A DNA stretch of 47,798 nucleotides from an uncultured Pelagibacteraceae bacterium (GTDB lineage Bacteria > Pseudomonadota > Alphaproteobacteria > Pelagibacterales > Pelagibacteraceae), in NCBI GenBank assembly GCA_902615045.1, contig CACMNP010000007.1:1-47798 (forward strand). Reading direction: 5' to 3'. The notes below the pieces were generated by a model. The model had not been told where the DNA came from. It saw only the letters and a list, made by a program, of their open reading frames with translations, and searched no databases. How positions within the stretch are numbered: the stretch's first letter is position 1; every line of letters starts with the position of its first letter. Position numbers and translations under genes: made by a program. Positions 23,471 to 31,326 of this stretch are shown here, one piece after another.

Positions 23471-24386
23471 TTAAAGCTCCTTCTAAAAATATTTCCCACT
23501 CTCCGCCCTTTTTTTTCCAATCGTAAAATCTTTTAGCATGTAATTGTTGAGCATCTAAATGCTCCTCAAGATAGTCCTCTCCAATTTGTTTACATGCCAT
23601 ATCAATAGCTTGTCCAAATGTTTGTGCTAATTTCACATAATCTTGCGTGTAGTTTACATACACTGGCCATTCAGAACAAGTTTCATACAACGCACCATAA
23701 TTTGTACATATCATATAAATACCAGCTGCCATGGCTTCTAAAGCCCCTATACAAAATGTTTCCTCCCAACAACTAGGGTGACACCATATTTGATAATCAC
23801 TGATGTTTTCCATAATATATTCATGAGGTTTGTATCCAATATAATTTACATTCTTTAATTTTTTTGCTTGATCAAAAAGAGGATCGTATTTTCCTTTATT
23901 TACTTTCTCAAAGTAATCTCCATAGATTTGTGTTGAAGAATAAACATCCAATACAACGTTAGGATTTTTAACAAACTGCATCGCACCCAACATTACATTT
24001 AATCCTCTCCAAGGAGTAGAGTTATATAATATTTTTATTTTTTCGCCTTTCTTATAAGGCTTACGTTTTGGAAAATTTTCTACACCATTTTTAATAACCA
24101 TGGATTTATCTTGTGGTATTCTGAAAAAATATCTAAATTTTTCGTAGTTCCAATGAGAATTAAATATGTACCAATCATATTCATCATGTCGGCTTTGGTC
24201 GCCAAAAAATTCTTGTAAGTTTGGTTGATCATAAGAATTTTTTTGCCAGAGAATATTTAACTTATCTTTTACTATAGGCACTTTACCAGGGATTGACGTA
24301 CAGATATTTACTTGATCTAATAATTCTTTTTTACAGTATTTATGCAACAGCTCTAGTTGTAGTTCTGTCCCGCCACGTGGTTTCAT
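23457..24386 (-). CDS. GT-B type glycosyltransferase (family 4-like)
   Basis: The C-terminal half shows IKILYNSTPWRGLNVMLGA, NVNYIGYKPHEYIMENI and the donor-binding EX7E motif in EETFCIGALEAMAAG (E209, E217). The N-terminus starts directly at RGGTELQLELLHKYC, a loop that usually follows a first beta-strand, so the N-terminal domain is short. It overlaps its neighbours on both sides by a few bases and is probably co-expressed with the GT-A enzyme. Confidence 0.78.
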   Translation of the reverse strand: MKPRGGTELQLELLHKYCKKELLDQVNICTSIPGKVPIVKDKLNILWQKNSYDQPNLQEFFGDQSRHDEYDWYIFNSHWNYEKFRYFFRIPQDKSMVIKNGVENFPKRKPYKKGEKIKILYNSTPWRGLNVMLGAMQFVKNPNVVLDVYSSTQIYGDYFEKVNKGKYDPLFDQAKKLKNVNYIGYKPHEYIMENISDYQIWCHPSCWEETFCIGALEAMAAGIYMICTNYGALYETCSEWPVYVNYTQDYVKLAQTFGQAIDMACKQIGEDYLEEHLDAQQLHAKRFYDWKKKGGEWEIFLEGALNAKS

Positions 24387-24580
24387 TCGTCTTTGGTTTT
24401 ACCAAAAAGCGTAAGTTTAGCAACTGTAATTTCTAAATCCTGTCTAAAATCATCTGCGACTGTATCTGTGTTTGGATCTGCAACATCTGCATCAAACTCA
24501 GCTTTATCTGCATAGACTTTACCTGTTCTTTTGTTTTTAACAATCTCAACAGCTTTTGCAGGTATTCTTTGTATTGCCAT
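24383..24580 (-). CDS. Small hypothetical protein, 65 aa
   Basis: The protein starts MAIQRIPAKAVEIVKNKRTG and has an acidic centre (EFDADVADPNTDTVADDF). It resembles small conserved proteins of marine phages, but no function is known to me. Its ATG shares a base with the stop of the 43-residue gene upstream, and its end overlaps the glycosyltransferase start. Confidence 0.6.
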   Translation of the reverse strand: MAIQRIPAKAVEIVKNKRTGKVYADKAEFDADVADPNTDTVADDFRQDLEITVAKLTLFGKTKDE

Positions 24581-24711
24581 TATGACCTCCCTTGTCTATT
24601 GTATTTCTTATAATCTCTTTTTTCACCTTTTGAAAGTCTTTTCTTATGCCTTCTAGGTCTCTTTCTTGGTTTTGGCCTTGGAGTAAAATTTACAAATTTA
24701 CGTTTAGCCAT
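24580..24711 (-). CDS. Very basic 43-aa protein
   Basis: The ORF starts at an ATG 8 nt inside the previous gene and ends with TAATG overlapping the next start. The product is MAKRKFVNFTPRPKPRKRPR followed by RHKKRLSKGEKRDYKKYNRQ and GRS, about half Lys and Arg. It may bind nucleic acid or be a minor virion peptide. Overlaps at both ends support translation. Confidence 0.6.
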   Translation of the reverse strand: MAKRKFVNFTPRPKPRKRPRRHKKRLSKGEKRDYKKYNRQGRS

Positions 24712-25045
24712 TTTCTTGTGATCTATCTAATAACGCAAAAGATACAATACCCTGAAGTTCATCTGCTGTTCCTGCTGTCATTTTTAAAATATCACCCGCT
24801 TCAAGAACTAATGTATTATTTATTATATCTTTAGTAACACTTCCTGATAATGACTCATTAAAAATTCTAAATGTTGCACCTGCTGATGTATCAGTAACCT
24901 GAACGTTTAGATTTACACCACCACTAGAGCCATTATTAACTTGTATTTGTTTTATTAAAATAGTTCCGTCTGTTGGACAAGTAACAACACTTGTTGTTCC
25001 AGTGGTTGATAAATTTATACCTGCGTTTTGATATCTTATTGTCAT
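24704..25045 (-). CDS. Beta-rich virion structural protein
   Basis: The 113-residue protein is Thr/Ser/Gly/Val-rich, with alternating hydrophobic residues (GTILIKQIQVNN, GGVNLNVQVTDTS, DILKMTAGTADELQGIVSF) that suggest a beta-sandwich. The general pattern resembles the paralogous proteins at 40.7-41.4 kb. It is probably a tail or capsid decoration component. It is coupled by ATGA to the upstream 54-residue gene. Confidence 0.6.
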   Translation of the reverse strand: MTIRYQNAGINLSTTGTTSVVTCPTDGTILIKQIQVNNGSSGGVNLNVQVTDTSAGATFRIFNESLSGSVTKDIINNTLVLEAGDILKMTAGTADELQGIVSFALLDRSQENG

Positions 25046-25206
25046 TGTAAGAAAAAATTAAAAGTGTCTTGTTCTTCCTTTAGATCAAACTGAAAAGAAA
25101 AATTTAATTGATTTTTTAATGTATCTAATGCCTCTAATATTTGTCTTTGATTAGACTCATCATACTGTGGTTTAGGCTCTGGAATGTATATGTCTATTTT
25201 TGCCAT
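25042..25206 (-). CDS. Small conserved structural-module protein, 54 aa
   Basis: This hidden ORF begins MAKIDIYIPEPKPQYDESNQ and ends in LNFSFQFDLKEEQDTFNFFL plus Gln, a C-terminal pattern I recall from small phage proteins next to tail genes. Both ends overlap neighbours (TAATG upstream and ATGA downstream). Probably a tail accessory or chaperone-like peptide, function unproven. Confidence 0.65.
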   Translation of the reverse strand: MAKIDIYIPEPKPQYDESNQRQILEALDTLKNQLNFSFQFDLKEEQDTFNFFLQ

Positions 25207-25775
25207 TATCTCATGAAGCCCATTGGTAAACCATAAATATATTCATTATTAATTACTTGTGGTGCACCAATTAAAGATCCTATACCTTGATTCATCATAT
25301 TCATATTAGGGTTTTGTAAATTAGGATCATTTAATAATGGCATGATACCTGCATCATTGTCTTGTCCACCTCTAAGTAAATTACCAGCTGCATCAATCTT
25401 ACCTGATAACCTGTCTGCCATATACTGTTTATACCCAGCTGCTGATCTTTCATAATTATTTATATTTCTATTAGGATCGTTTTGTGTTCTGTTTTTTAAA
25501 TCTGAGAAATAATCTATATTAAATCCTAATATTTGATCTCTGTAAGGTTTTAAAATATTCATCGCTTGGCCACCTGGAATCCCAAAAGGAACCATTGGCA
25601 CTCCTTCTCTTCTTAAAACGTTTAATGTTGCAGGTGGATTTGCTTTTAAAAAAGCTTCTTGTTGTCTACGTCCGCTATCAGATGGTTTACTACCTGGTCT
25701 TTTTGCTGTCGACATTCCAGGTGATTTACCTGTTTGTGTTTGTTGTGCAGAGTATTGTTGTCTTTTGTCATTCAT
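25206..25775 (-). CDS. Hypothetical virion-module protein, 189 aa
   Basis: The N-terminal 45 residues are Gln/Ser/Lys-rich and probably disordered. The middle has PMVPFGIPGGQAMNILKPYR and the C-terminus is Asn/Met/Pro-rich (NPNMNMMNQGIG) ending YGLPMGFMR. No family recognised. It lies between the gp10-like gene and small structural genes, sharing one base with each neighbour, so a tail-related role is likely. Confidence 0.55.
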   Translation of the reverse strand: MNDKRQQYSAQQTQTGKSPGMSTAKRPGSKPSDSGRRQQEAFLKANPPATLNVLRREGVPMVPFGIPGGQAMNILKPYRDQILGFNIDYFSDLKNRTQNDPNRNINNYERSAAGYKQYMADRLSGKIDAAGNLLRGGQDNDAGIMPLLNDPNLQNPNMNMMNQGIGSLIGAPQVINNEYIYGLPMGFMR

Positions 25776-27967
25776 TATCTTTGTCCATCTGGTTGTGTAT
25801 CAGCTCTAAAAGTTCCGTATCTCCAACTTTGATTTACTGAAGTGTTTTCTACTCTTAAACTAGCAAATCTAGCTCTAGCTCTAGTATCTACTTTAGTCGT
25901 TGAACTGTTGATTGTAAAGGGTCCAAGAGGAGAGGATGATTCATTGTCTACTGGGAAATCTTTAAGTAATATTGATATTTTAGCATCACCAGTTAATACT
26001 TTAAAATCGGGAACAAACCTTCTCATACTCATAAAAAATTGACCATTACCCTCAACATCTAAATCAAAATCTCCCGACTTAATAAAAGAAACAATTGCTG
26101 TAGAGGTGCCGTTTGCAGCCACTTGATTAGTGCCCTCTTCATGAGAGTAGTATGTCGTAGCTCCTCGATTGTTTGTAATCCCTTGAATAACAGGAAATGT
26201 AGGTACACCAGTTGAATTAAACTCTGTTGCATATGGGTTATCAAAAAGTGTTGCATCATAATAACTTGTTCTTGATAATGACCCAGTAGTCCAAACACGT
26301 TCTTGATAATTATATGTTACGACTCTATCAATGTTCACAGATCCAAATTTTGGATAGAACCAATTGATTTCAGAATACAAGGTATTATAACCAGCATAAA
26401 CAATTTCACCACTAGTAAACTGTAAACCAAGATTATCTCCACCTGTAGTAAAAACAAAATCTTCTACTAAACATGGTAATGACTTAACTGTTCCATCATA
26501 AACAAAAAAACCACCTGCTTGACCCATCCAATAAACTGCCCCATCAACATATTGAATTGAGTGCTGACCTATAGCTCCACAGTTTGAGCCAACCTGTCGA
26601 ATAGAGAATGTAAAAGGAGGACCAACAAATTGCATAACATATGCAGCAGTATCTGTTAAAATTAAAATATAATCTTTTGCTTTTGCTGCCCCAACAATTT
26701 TAGTGCCGCTATCTAATCTAAAAGTTCCAGCAGTATTAGTTGAGGTAGGTGAATAGTTAGTGGCGTCTTCTTGATCTGAAAATCTAATAAATAATTTGTC
26801 TTGTGTTGTAGTTGTGCCTATTGTTGTTTCGGTTCCTAATATAATTAAATGTCTATCTCTTTCAGAAACAATTGATGCTACAGATGCAGTTGGAGCACCA
26901 GACAGTGCAGCGGCTCTAGTAGTTAAAGCGGCATTATTAGCATTAATAGGATTCCAAGAAAATGTTTTGCCATTTTTTGCAGTGGCTATAAGTTGTTGTC
27001 CAAAATTATCTAATGACCAATTAGCAGGTTCAAGTATTACAGATGAAGTTCCAGAAGCTGTGCCCCATCCTGTAAAGTTTTGTGCATCAGTAACAGTGGC
27101 ACCATTGGAATGTGCTTGTCCGTTTGAGGTGCCCGGTGTCGCTGTTCCGTTAGCCCCTCTTGTTATACCAGTTAAATCATTACTTGAAATACCGCTATAG
27201 GTAATTAACTCATTATCAACCAATATAACGCCCGATGTTGGTAAACCTGTAACTGATGTCAATGTTATACTAGTTCCTGAACCACCTGTCCCTGCTGTAT
27301 CTGCATTAAGAGCACCATTTAAAGTTGTTTGAATAGGGTTTGTTACACTACCACCATAAAGACCTGTGCCCCATCCATATCCAAATGTCTGAGTTGCAGG
27401 ACCAAAATCAACATAGGGTTTTATAGATACAGCACCAGCAGCAGTCATACCTGTTCCTGTTTCAGTAGATGGCATAGTTAAAACTAATGATGTAAATGTA
27501 GATGATTGTACTTCAAATACCACACCATCAAAATCTGTAGTTGAAAATCCTGTTGCTCCACCACCAGGTAACGTTACCGAGTCTAAAATAATATAATCAC
27601 CTGCATTAAGATTAGTTCCTGATATATTAATTGTAACAGTTGCAGAACCATTTACAGAAGTAAAAGTCCCTCCTGATATTGTTGCAGCTAGCGGTGTAAT
27701 GTCATAAAACGTATTAGAATAATAAACCAACAAACATTTATCTGTTCCTATCGCAGCATAAACTCTACCATCTAAATCTGTCCACATATGCTGATGTCTT
27801 GCATTTCCTGCTAATGTTGATGTTGTAAGCTGAGACCATCCACCTATTTTCTCAGGCAATCCGTATCTAAATCTTACATTATCTCCATCAACCCATTGAC
27901 CCTCAGCACCTGTTTCAGTGACTTGCTTATTAAATCCTGGTTGTATTGGTACACTTGTTAAAGGCAT
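25775..27967 (-). CDS. P22 gp10-like tail/DNA-stabilisation protein
   Basis: This 730-residue protein starts MPLTSVPIQPGFNKQVTETG and continues with WVDGDNVRFRYGLPEKIGGW and RHQHMWTDLDGRVYAAIGTD, a start typical of podovirus proteins related to P22 gp10, which forms the tail hub that keeps DNA in the head. Repeated beta-blades follow, plus a Gly/Thr-rich insertion with GITRGANGTATPG. The pattern fits a beta-propeller-like virion protein. Its ATG is 5 nt after an extended -10 box and no Shine-Dalgarno is present. Confidence 0.65.
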   Translation of the reverse strand: MPLTSVPIQPGFNKQVTETGAEGQWVDGDNVRFRYGLPEKIGGWSQLTTSTLAGNARHQHMWTDLDGRVYAAIGTDKCLLVYYSNTFYDITPLAATISGGTFTSVNGSATVTINISGTNLNAGDYIILDSVTLPGGGATGFSTTDFDGVVFEVQSSTFTSLVLTMPSTETGTGMTAAGAVSIKPYVDFGPATQTFGYGWGTGLYGGSVTNPIQTTLNGALNADTAGTGGSGTSITLTSVTGLPTSGVILVDNELITYSGISSNDLTGITRGANGTATPGTSNGQAHSNGATVTDAQNFTGWGTASGTSSVILEPANWSLDNFGQQLIATAKNGKTFSWNPINANNAALTTRAAALSGAPTASVASIVSERDRHLIILGTETTIGTTTTQDKLFIRFSDQEDATNYSPTSTNTAGTFRLDSGTKIVGAAKAKDYILILTDTAAYVMQFVGPPFTFSIRQVGSNCGAIGQHSIQYVDGAVYWMGQAGGFFVYDGTVKSLPCLVEDFVFTTGGDNLGLQFTSGEIVYAGYNTLYSEINWFYPKFGSVNIDRVVTYNYQERVWTTGSLSRTSYYDATLFDNPYATEFNSTGVPTFPVIQGITNNRGATTYYSHEEGTNQVAANGTSTAIVSFIKSGDFDLDVEGNGQFFMSMRRFVPDFKVLTGDAKISILLKDFPVDNESSSPLGPFTINSSTTKVDTRARARFASLRVENTSVNQSWRYGTFRADTQPDGQR

Positions 27968-27972
27968 CCGTA

Positions 27973-27981
27973 ATTATACCA
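27973..27981 (-). promoter_or_regulatory. Extended -10 promoter for the gp10-like gene
   Basis: On the minus strand TGGTATAAT matches the extended -10 form. The ATG at 27967 is 5 nt after the box, so the transcript would be leaderless. A TAGATT at about -35 with a 17-nt spacer is a weak match. The site lies between the oxygenase cluster and the tail genes. Confidence 0.55.
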
Positions 27982-28003
27982 TAATAGATTATTGAAATCT
28001 ATT

Positions 28004-28537
28004 TCACTTCATGAAGATTTGCACACTAATTCTAGGCATAATATCTGTTAGAACAGGGTTAACTTTGTGTTGAAATGGTGATTTTATAATAACAATTGAA
28101 TTACCTTTTAAAGGCAACCACCCATGTGCTGTAGAGTCTGCAAACATAAACTCACCTCCCCAGTTAGCATTCCATTTATTATTAATGTAATAGGTAGCAC
28201 CATATTTCCAACTGCCATCGTTATGCCAGTTAATACCTGAGCTTTTTTTCATATAATGAATGTTGGTAGACATTTTAGCAACGTCTTCAAATTGAAAAAA
28301 AGGATTGTGCTTTACTAATGTTTTTAATTTTTCAAAAGGTTGGTAATTACTAACACTTGTTCTTAGAGGTGGGTTTAATCTTTCTATAAGACCCTCTTCC
28401 CAAACACCTTTTGAGGTATGTAAATTTATTTGTTTTCGTTCTTTGATAATAGCATCATGTATACCTTTATACATATTTTGATCTAAAAAATTATGTATCC
28501 ACCAAATTTTTCCAGGAACAGAATAATACAGCTTCAT
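28004..28537 (-). CDS. Putative 2OG-Fe(II) oxygenase (1)
   Basis: The double-stranded beta-helix motif residues are visible: HxD in WHND (H105, D107), distal His in FQHKV (H157) and the 2OG-binding Arg in MPRISVQIF (R169). Supporting strands are YGATYYINN, NWGGEFMF and LKGNSIVII. Such enzymes hydroxylate proteins or small molecules with 2-oxoglutarate and O2; prolyl-4-hydroxylase-like members are common. ATG 28537 overlaps the previous stop (ATGA) with AGGG upstream. It is clearly paralogous to the gene at 38340. Confidence 0.82.
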   Translation of the reverse strand: MKLYYSVPGKIWWIHNFLDQNMYKGIHDAIIKERKQINLHTSKGVWEEGLIERLNPPLRTSVSNYQPFEKLKTLVKHNPFFQFEDVAKMSTNIHYMKKSSGINWHNDGSWKYGATYYINNKWNANWGGEFMFADSTAHGWLPLKGNSIVIIKSPFQHKVNPVLTDIMPRISVQIFMK

Positions 28538-29124
28538 TGAGGCCCTAAAAAACAATTAATGCAATATCTTGTTCCTTTAGTAACAGGATCTGTACCATGA
28601 ATCCATATAGGTTCTGCTGGAAATATCATAGCATCTCCAGTTTTAAACGAACATTTTACACGTCCATCAAAAAATCTAAATTCACCGCCCTCATAAGCTT
28701 CGTTTAAATTTATAGTGCAAGACGCTCTGTTAACTACACTAAAATCAGAATGGTCTTTAATATATTGTCCCTCTTCATATTTAAGTATTCTAATATTATG
28801 TGTGGTTGTTAAAAAAAATTTATTCTCAAATGTTGGGCATATATTTTTATTTAAATGCATTTCATAATTTTGTAAAACTATGCTTAAGTAAGTTCGTATA
28901 ATATCAAAAGGTTTTTTAAAAGACGCATCAAACTGCACAAAATGAGATAAATTAATACATTTAAAATTATCTTTTACATTTTGTTTTTCTTTAAATTTAT
29001 AACTTTGTTCAGTCTCAGATAAGTATTTTTTGGTTTCAAAAAAATTAATTAAACTATCACATATAGCTTTTGGCATTAGACCATCCATGTGATATTTCAG
29101 TTCGGTTATTTTATGGTCAAACAT
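28534..29124 (-). CDS. Putative 2OG-Fe(II) oxygenase (2)
   Basis: The 196-residue protein has HxD in KDHSDFS (H125, D127), distal His in PIWIHGTDP (H176) and the 2OG Arg in KGTRYCINCFL (R186). Beta-strands ILKYEEGQYI, SCTINLNEAY and GGEFRFFDG complete the pattern of P4H-like oxygenases. It overlaps the next oxygenase by 19 nt and the previous one by 4 nt, so all are expressed together. The substrate is unknown. Confidence 0.82.
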   Translation of the reverse strand: MFDHKITELKYHMDGLMPKAICDSLINFFETKKYLSETEQSYKFKEKQNVKDNFKCINLSHFVQFDASFKKPFDIIRTYLSIVLQNYEMHLNKNICPTFENKFFLTTTHNIRILKYEEGQYIKDHSDFSVVNRASCTINLNEAYEGGEFRFFDGRVKCSFKTGDAMIFPAEPIWIHGTDPVTKGTRYCINCFLGPQ

Positions 29125-29678
29125 TCTTTATCTCTATCATAATAATATTTTTTACCCCATTGATCAGTATATTGCCATAGAAACAATGTGCATGTATATC
29201 TTCTCATATCTTTTACAGGACTTACATTAGCAGCATGTGTCATGTCTGAGGGAAAAAATACAGCTCTATTAGGTTGAAATCCAATATGTATATCTAAATC
29301 TTTCATATCCTCATCTTTTCTTTTGGTATAAAAGACTGTGCCATTAGTTACAGCCACAGGGCCATCAATCATCAAAAGCACATTTGCAGCAGCAGGATCT
29401 GTATGAGGTTTTAAAGTATCTAAATTTCTCATGTCAATCCCAGAATCAGGGTCGATAACATCTATCTTAATATTAAACTTTTTTTCTGCTTGTCTACATA
29501 AAATGTCAGCTAAATCTTTATCATGTTTTAGAGAAAATCTCATACCATAATAAGTTTCTTTATTTCTTACAAGTTCTTTACCAAAGTATCTTGGAATATA
29601 TGGTAAGCCTTTCTTTACATAACCTTGAATTTTTTTAAGCTCTTCTTTTTCAAAAAAATCGTCTACAATCTGTATCAT
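29106..29678 (-). CDS. Putative 2OG-Fe(II) oxygenase (3)
   Basis: The 190-residue protein has HxD in LKPHTDPAA (H92, D94), distal His in SDMTHAANV (H148) and the Arg candidate in MRRYTCTLFLW (R159 or R160). Strands VLLMIDGPV, GTVFYTKRK and RAVFFPSD are in the right order. It is the first gene of the leftward oxygenase run and is divergent from the gene at 29737. No Shine-Dalgarno was identified and the promoter in the 58-nt gap is not clear. Confidence 0.8.
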   Translation of the reverse strand: MIQIVDDFFEKEELKKIQGYVKKGLPYIPRYFGKELVRNKETYYGMRFSLKHDKDLADILCRQAEKKFNIKIDVIDPDSGIDMRNLDTLKPHTDPAAANVLLMIDGPVAVTNGTVFYTKRKDEDMKDLDIHIGFQPNRAVFFPSDMTHAANVSPVKDMRRYTCTLFLWQYTDQWGKKYYYDRDKECLTIK

Positions 29679-29736
29679 TTTAATATTGATTTTATTGTAT
29701 TACAATAATAAGTATCATACTACAAGCACAATAAAA

Positions 29737-30342
29737 ATGATAAATATATTAGATAAATCTAATAACGTTCAAGAACAGATCACTAGTTTAAATGTAACAT
29801 ATAAGAGATCAGTAAATATAATTTTTGGTCATTATCCTTTCCCAGAAGAAATTCATAACTTTATTATAGATATAAAAAACAATATTGATCCAACTATAAA
29901 TTATTCAAATGTAAAAGGTGGTATGACTGATTGGTATTTTTTTAATAAAAAAAATAATTTTAATAAATTTTTTAATTACCTAATAAATAAAAATAGTCAA
30001 ACTCACCCTGACATGTGGAAATATTTTTTTGATAAATATTTTGTTTCTAATGCTTGGGGCAATGAAATAAAAAAAGGGGATAGTGTTGGTTTTCATACAC
30101 ACCCTTGTACTCATGGTTTATTGTTTTTAAGCAAAGGTTGTGATTTAATTTTTCCAGAACTTAATATTACAATAACTCCAGAACCTGGAGATTATTATAT
30201 TTTTCCTGGTGAAATATTACATGGTTTCAATGAACATACTGGAGATCTTAATAGATATACTTTAGTATTTAATATATTACAGGGAGATATATTTAAATTC
30301 CAAAATAAGGTAAAGGAGCTTAATGAAAGAAAAGACATCTAA
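29737..30342 (+). CDS. Putative 2OG-Fe(II) oxygenase (4), HxH type
   Basis: From ATG 29737 the protein has 201 residues (a TTG at 29686 would add 17). The metal motif is HxH: GFHTHPCTHG (H120, H122), with distal His in ILHGFNEH (H162) and Arg in RYTLVFNI (R173). The pattern SNAWGNEIKKGDSVGFHTHP and PGDYYIFPGEILHGF is like the PF13759 family of putative 2OG oxygenases. It is in the reverse orientation to the structural operon and overlaps the next oxygenase by 20 nt. Confidence 0.72.
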   Translation: MINILDKSNNVQEQITSLNVTYKRSVNIIFGHYPFPEEIHNFIIDIKNNIDPTINYSNVKGGMTDWYFFNKKNNFNKFFNYLINKNSQTHPDMWKYFFDKYFVSNAWGNEIKKGDSVGFHTHPCTHGLLFLSKGCDLIFPELNITITPEPGDYYIFPGEILHGFNEHTGDLNRYTLVFNILQGDIFKFQNKVKELNERKDI

Positions 30343-30937
30343 CATAACTAATTTTATTGGTGTTTATGATAATTTCATAACCCCTCAAGAGTGTAACAGA
30401 GCGATAAAATTTTTTGAGGACATGGATAAATTTAATAAAACAATGAATAGAATCACTTCTGAAGGTATGTCTGTTTTAAGAAAACAAGATCAGCATTATT
30501 TTTGCACGTTTGATCAATATGATGTGTGGTTTAAAGAACTTAAGACTATGATTATAAACTTTGATTTAGCTTTTAATCATTACTGTGAACAAACAGGTGC
30601 TACAAATATTTATGATGTTAAATATAAATATACTGGACTTAAATTACAAAAAACGTTACCGACTGAAGGTTATCACGACTGGCATGTAGAGTATTCTAGT
30701 GTTGATAGTGACGCTTTAAAAAGGGCTTTTGTTTATTCTATATATTTAAATGATGTTAAAGATGGCGGAGAAACTGAATTTTTATATTTTTCAAAAAGGG
30801 TTAAACCTAAAAAAGGTAGAATTGTAATATGGCCAGCTGCTTTTCCTTATGTTCATAGAGGTAATCCACCAATATCAGGTGAAAAATATATTTTAACTTC
30901 TTGGATGTTGTTGCCTATGTTAAATGATAAGTTTTAA
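30323..30937 (+). CDS. Putative 2OG-Fe(II) oxygenase (5), HxE variant
   Basis: AAGGAG precedes the ATG. The HxD position reads HVE in YHDWHVEYS (H121, E123), distal His is in PYVHRGNPP (H178) and the basic 2OG-binding residue may be Lys in EKYILTSWM (K188). Strands FVYSIYLND, GGETEFLYF and KGRIVIWPA fit the fold. Glu in place of Asp is tolerated in some family members. Its stop codon overlaps that of the convergent gene at 30934. Confidence 0.72.
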   Translation: MKEKTSNITNFIGVYDNFITPQECNRAIKFFEDMDKFNKTMNRITSEGMSVLRKQDQHYFCTFDQYDVWFKELKTMIINFDLAFNHYCEQTGATNIYDVKYKYTGLKLQKTLPTEGYHDWHVEYSSVDSDALKRAFVYSIYLNDVKDGGETEFLYFSKRVKPKKGRIVIWPAAFPYVHRGNPPISGEKYILTSWMLLPMLNDKF

Positions 30938-31317
30938 CTAGTATATGAAGTAGGTCTTGCACCTATTCTTGCTACCTTAGCATCAGCAGTTTCTTGAGTG
31001 CCAGTCTCGTCAAAATAGTTGTCCATGTCCCAATCAGATTGTAATCTAACTAAATGTGCAGCATCCCATCTATTTGTAAATTCTTGAATTGAACCTAGTG
31101 TTGCTTCATCATATTGAGAGTGAGGTGTATCATCTCTATACTCAACTTCATCTGTATTTGGAGTTGTGCCATGTTGAATAGCCCAAATATTTGAAAATTT
31201 TGATTGACTCCAAAATGCATCATCATCAATAACATAACCGTTACCAGCTGCATCGCCAGTTTGTTTAATAACTAGCTTGTCGTCCATAACTACTGTCCAA
31301 TTTGCTGATGTTGCCAT
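30934..31317 (-). CDS. Tail-module protein, 127 aa
   Basis: The protein begins ATSANWTVVMDDKLVIKQTG and is rich in Asp, Trp and Thr (YVIDDDAFWSQSKFSNIWAI; LQSDWDMDNYFDETG). It resembles small proteins that follow tail-collar and fibre genes in marine phages, with no known function. It lies 10 nt downstream of the tail-collar gene and is the last leftward gene before the oxygenase block. Confidence 0.6.
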   Translation of the reverse strand: MATSANWTVVMDDKLVIKQTGDAAGNGYVIDDDAFWSQSKFSNIWAIQHGTTPNTDEVEYRDDTPHSQYDEATLGSIQEFTNRWDAAHLVRLQSDWDMDNYFDETGTQETADAKVARIGARPTSYTS

Positions 31318-31326
31318 AAATTTCTC

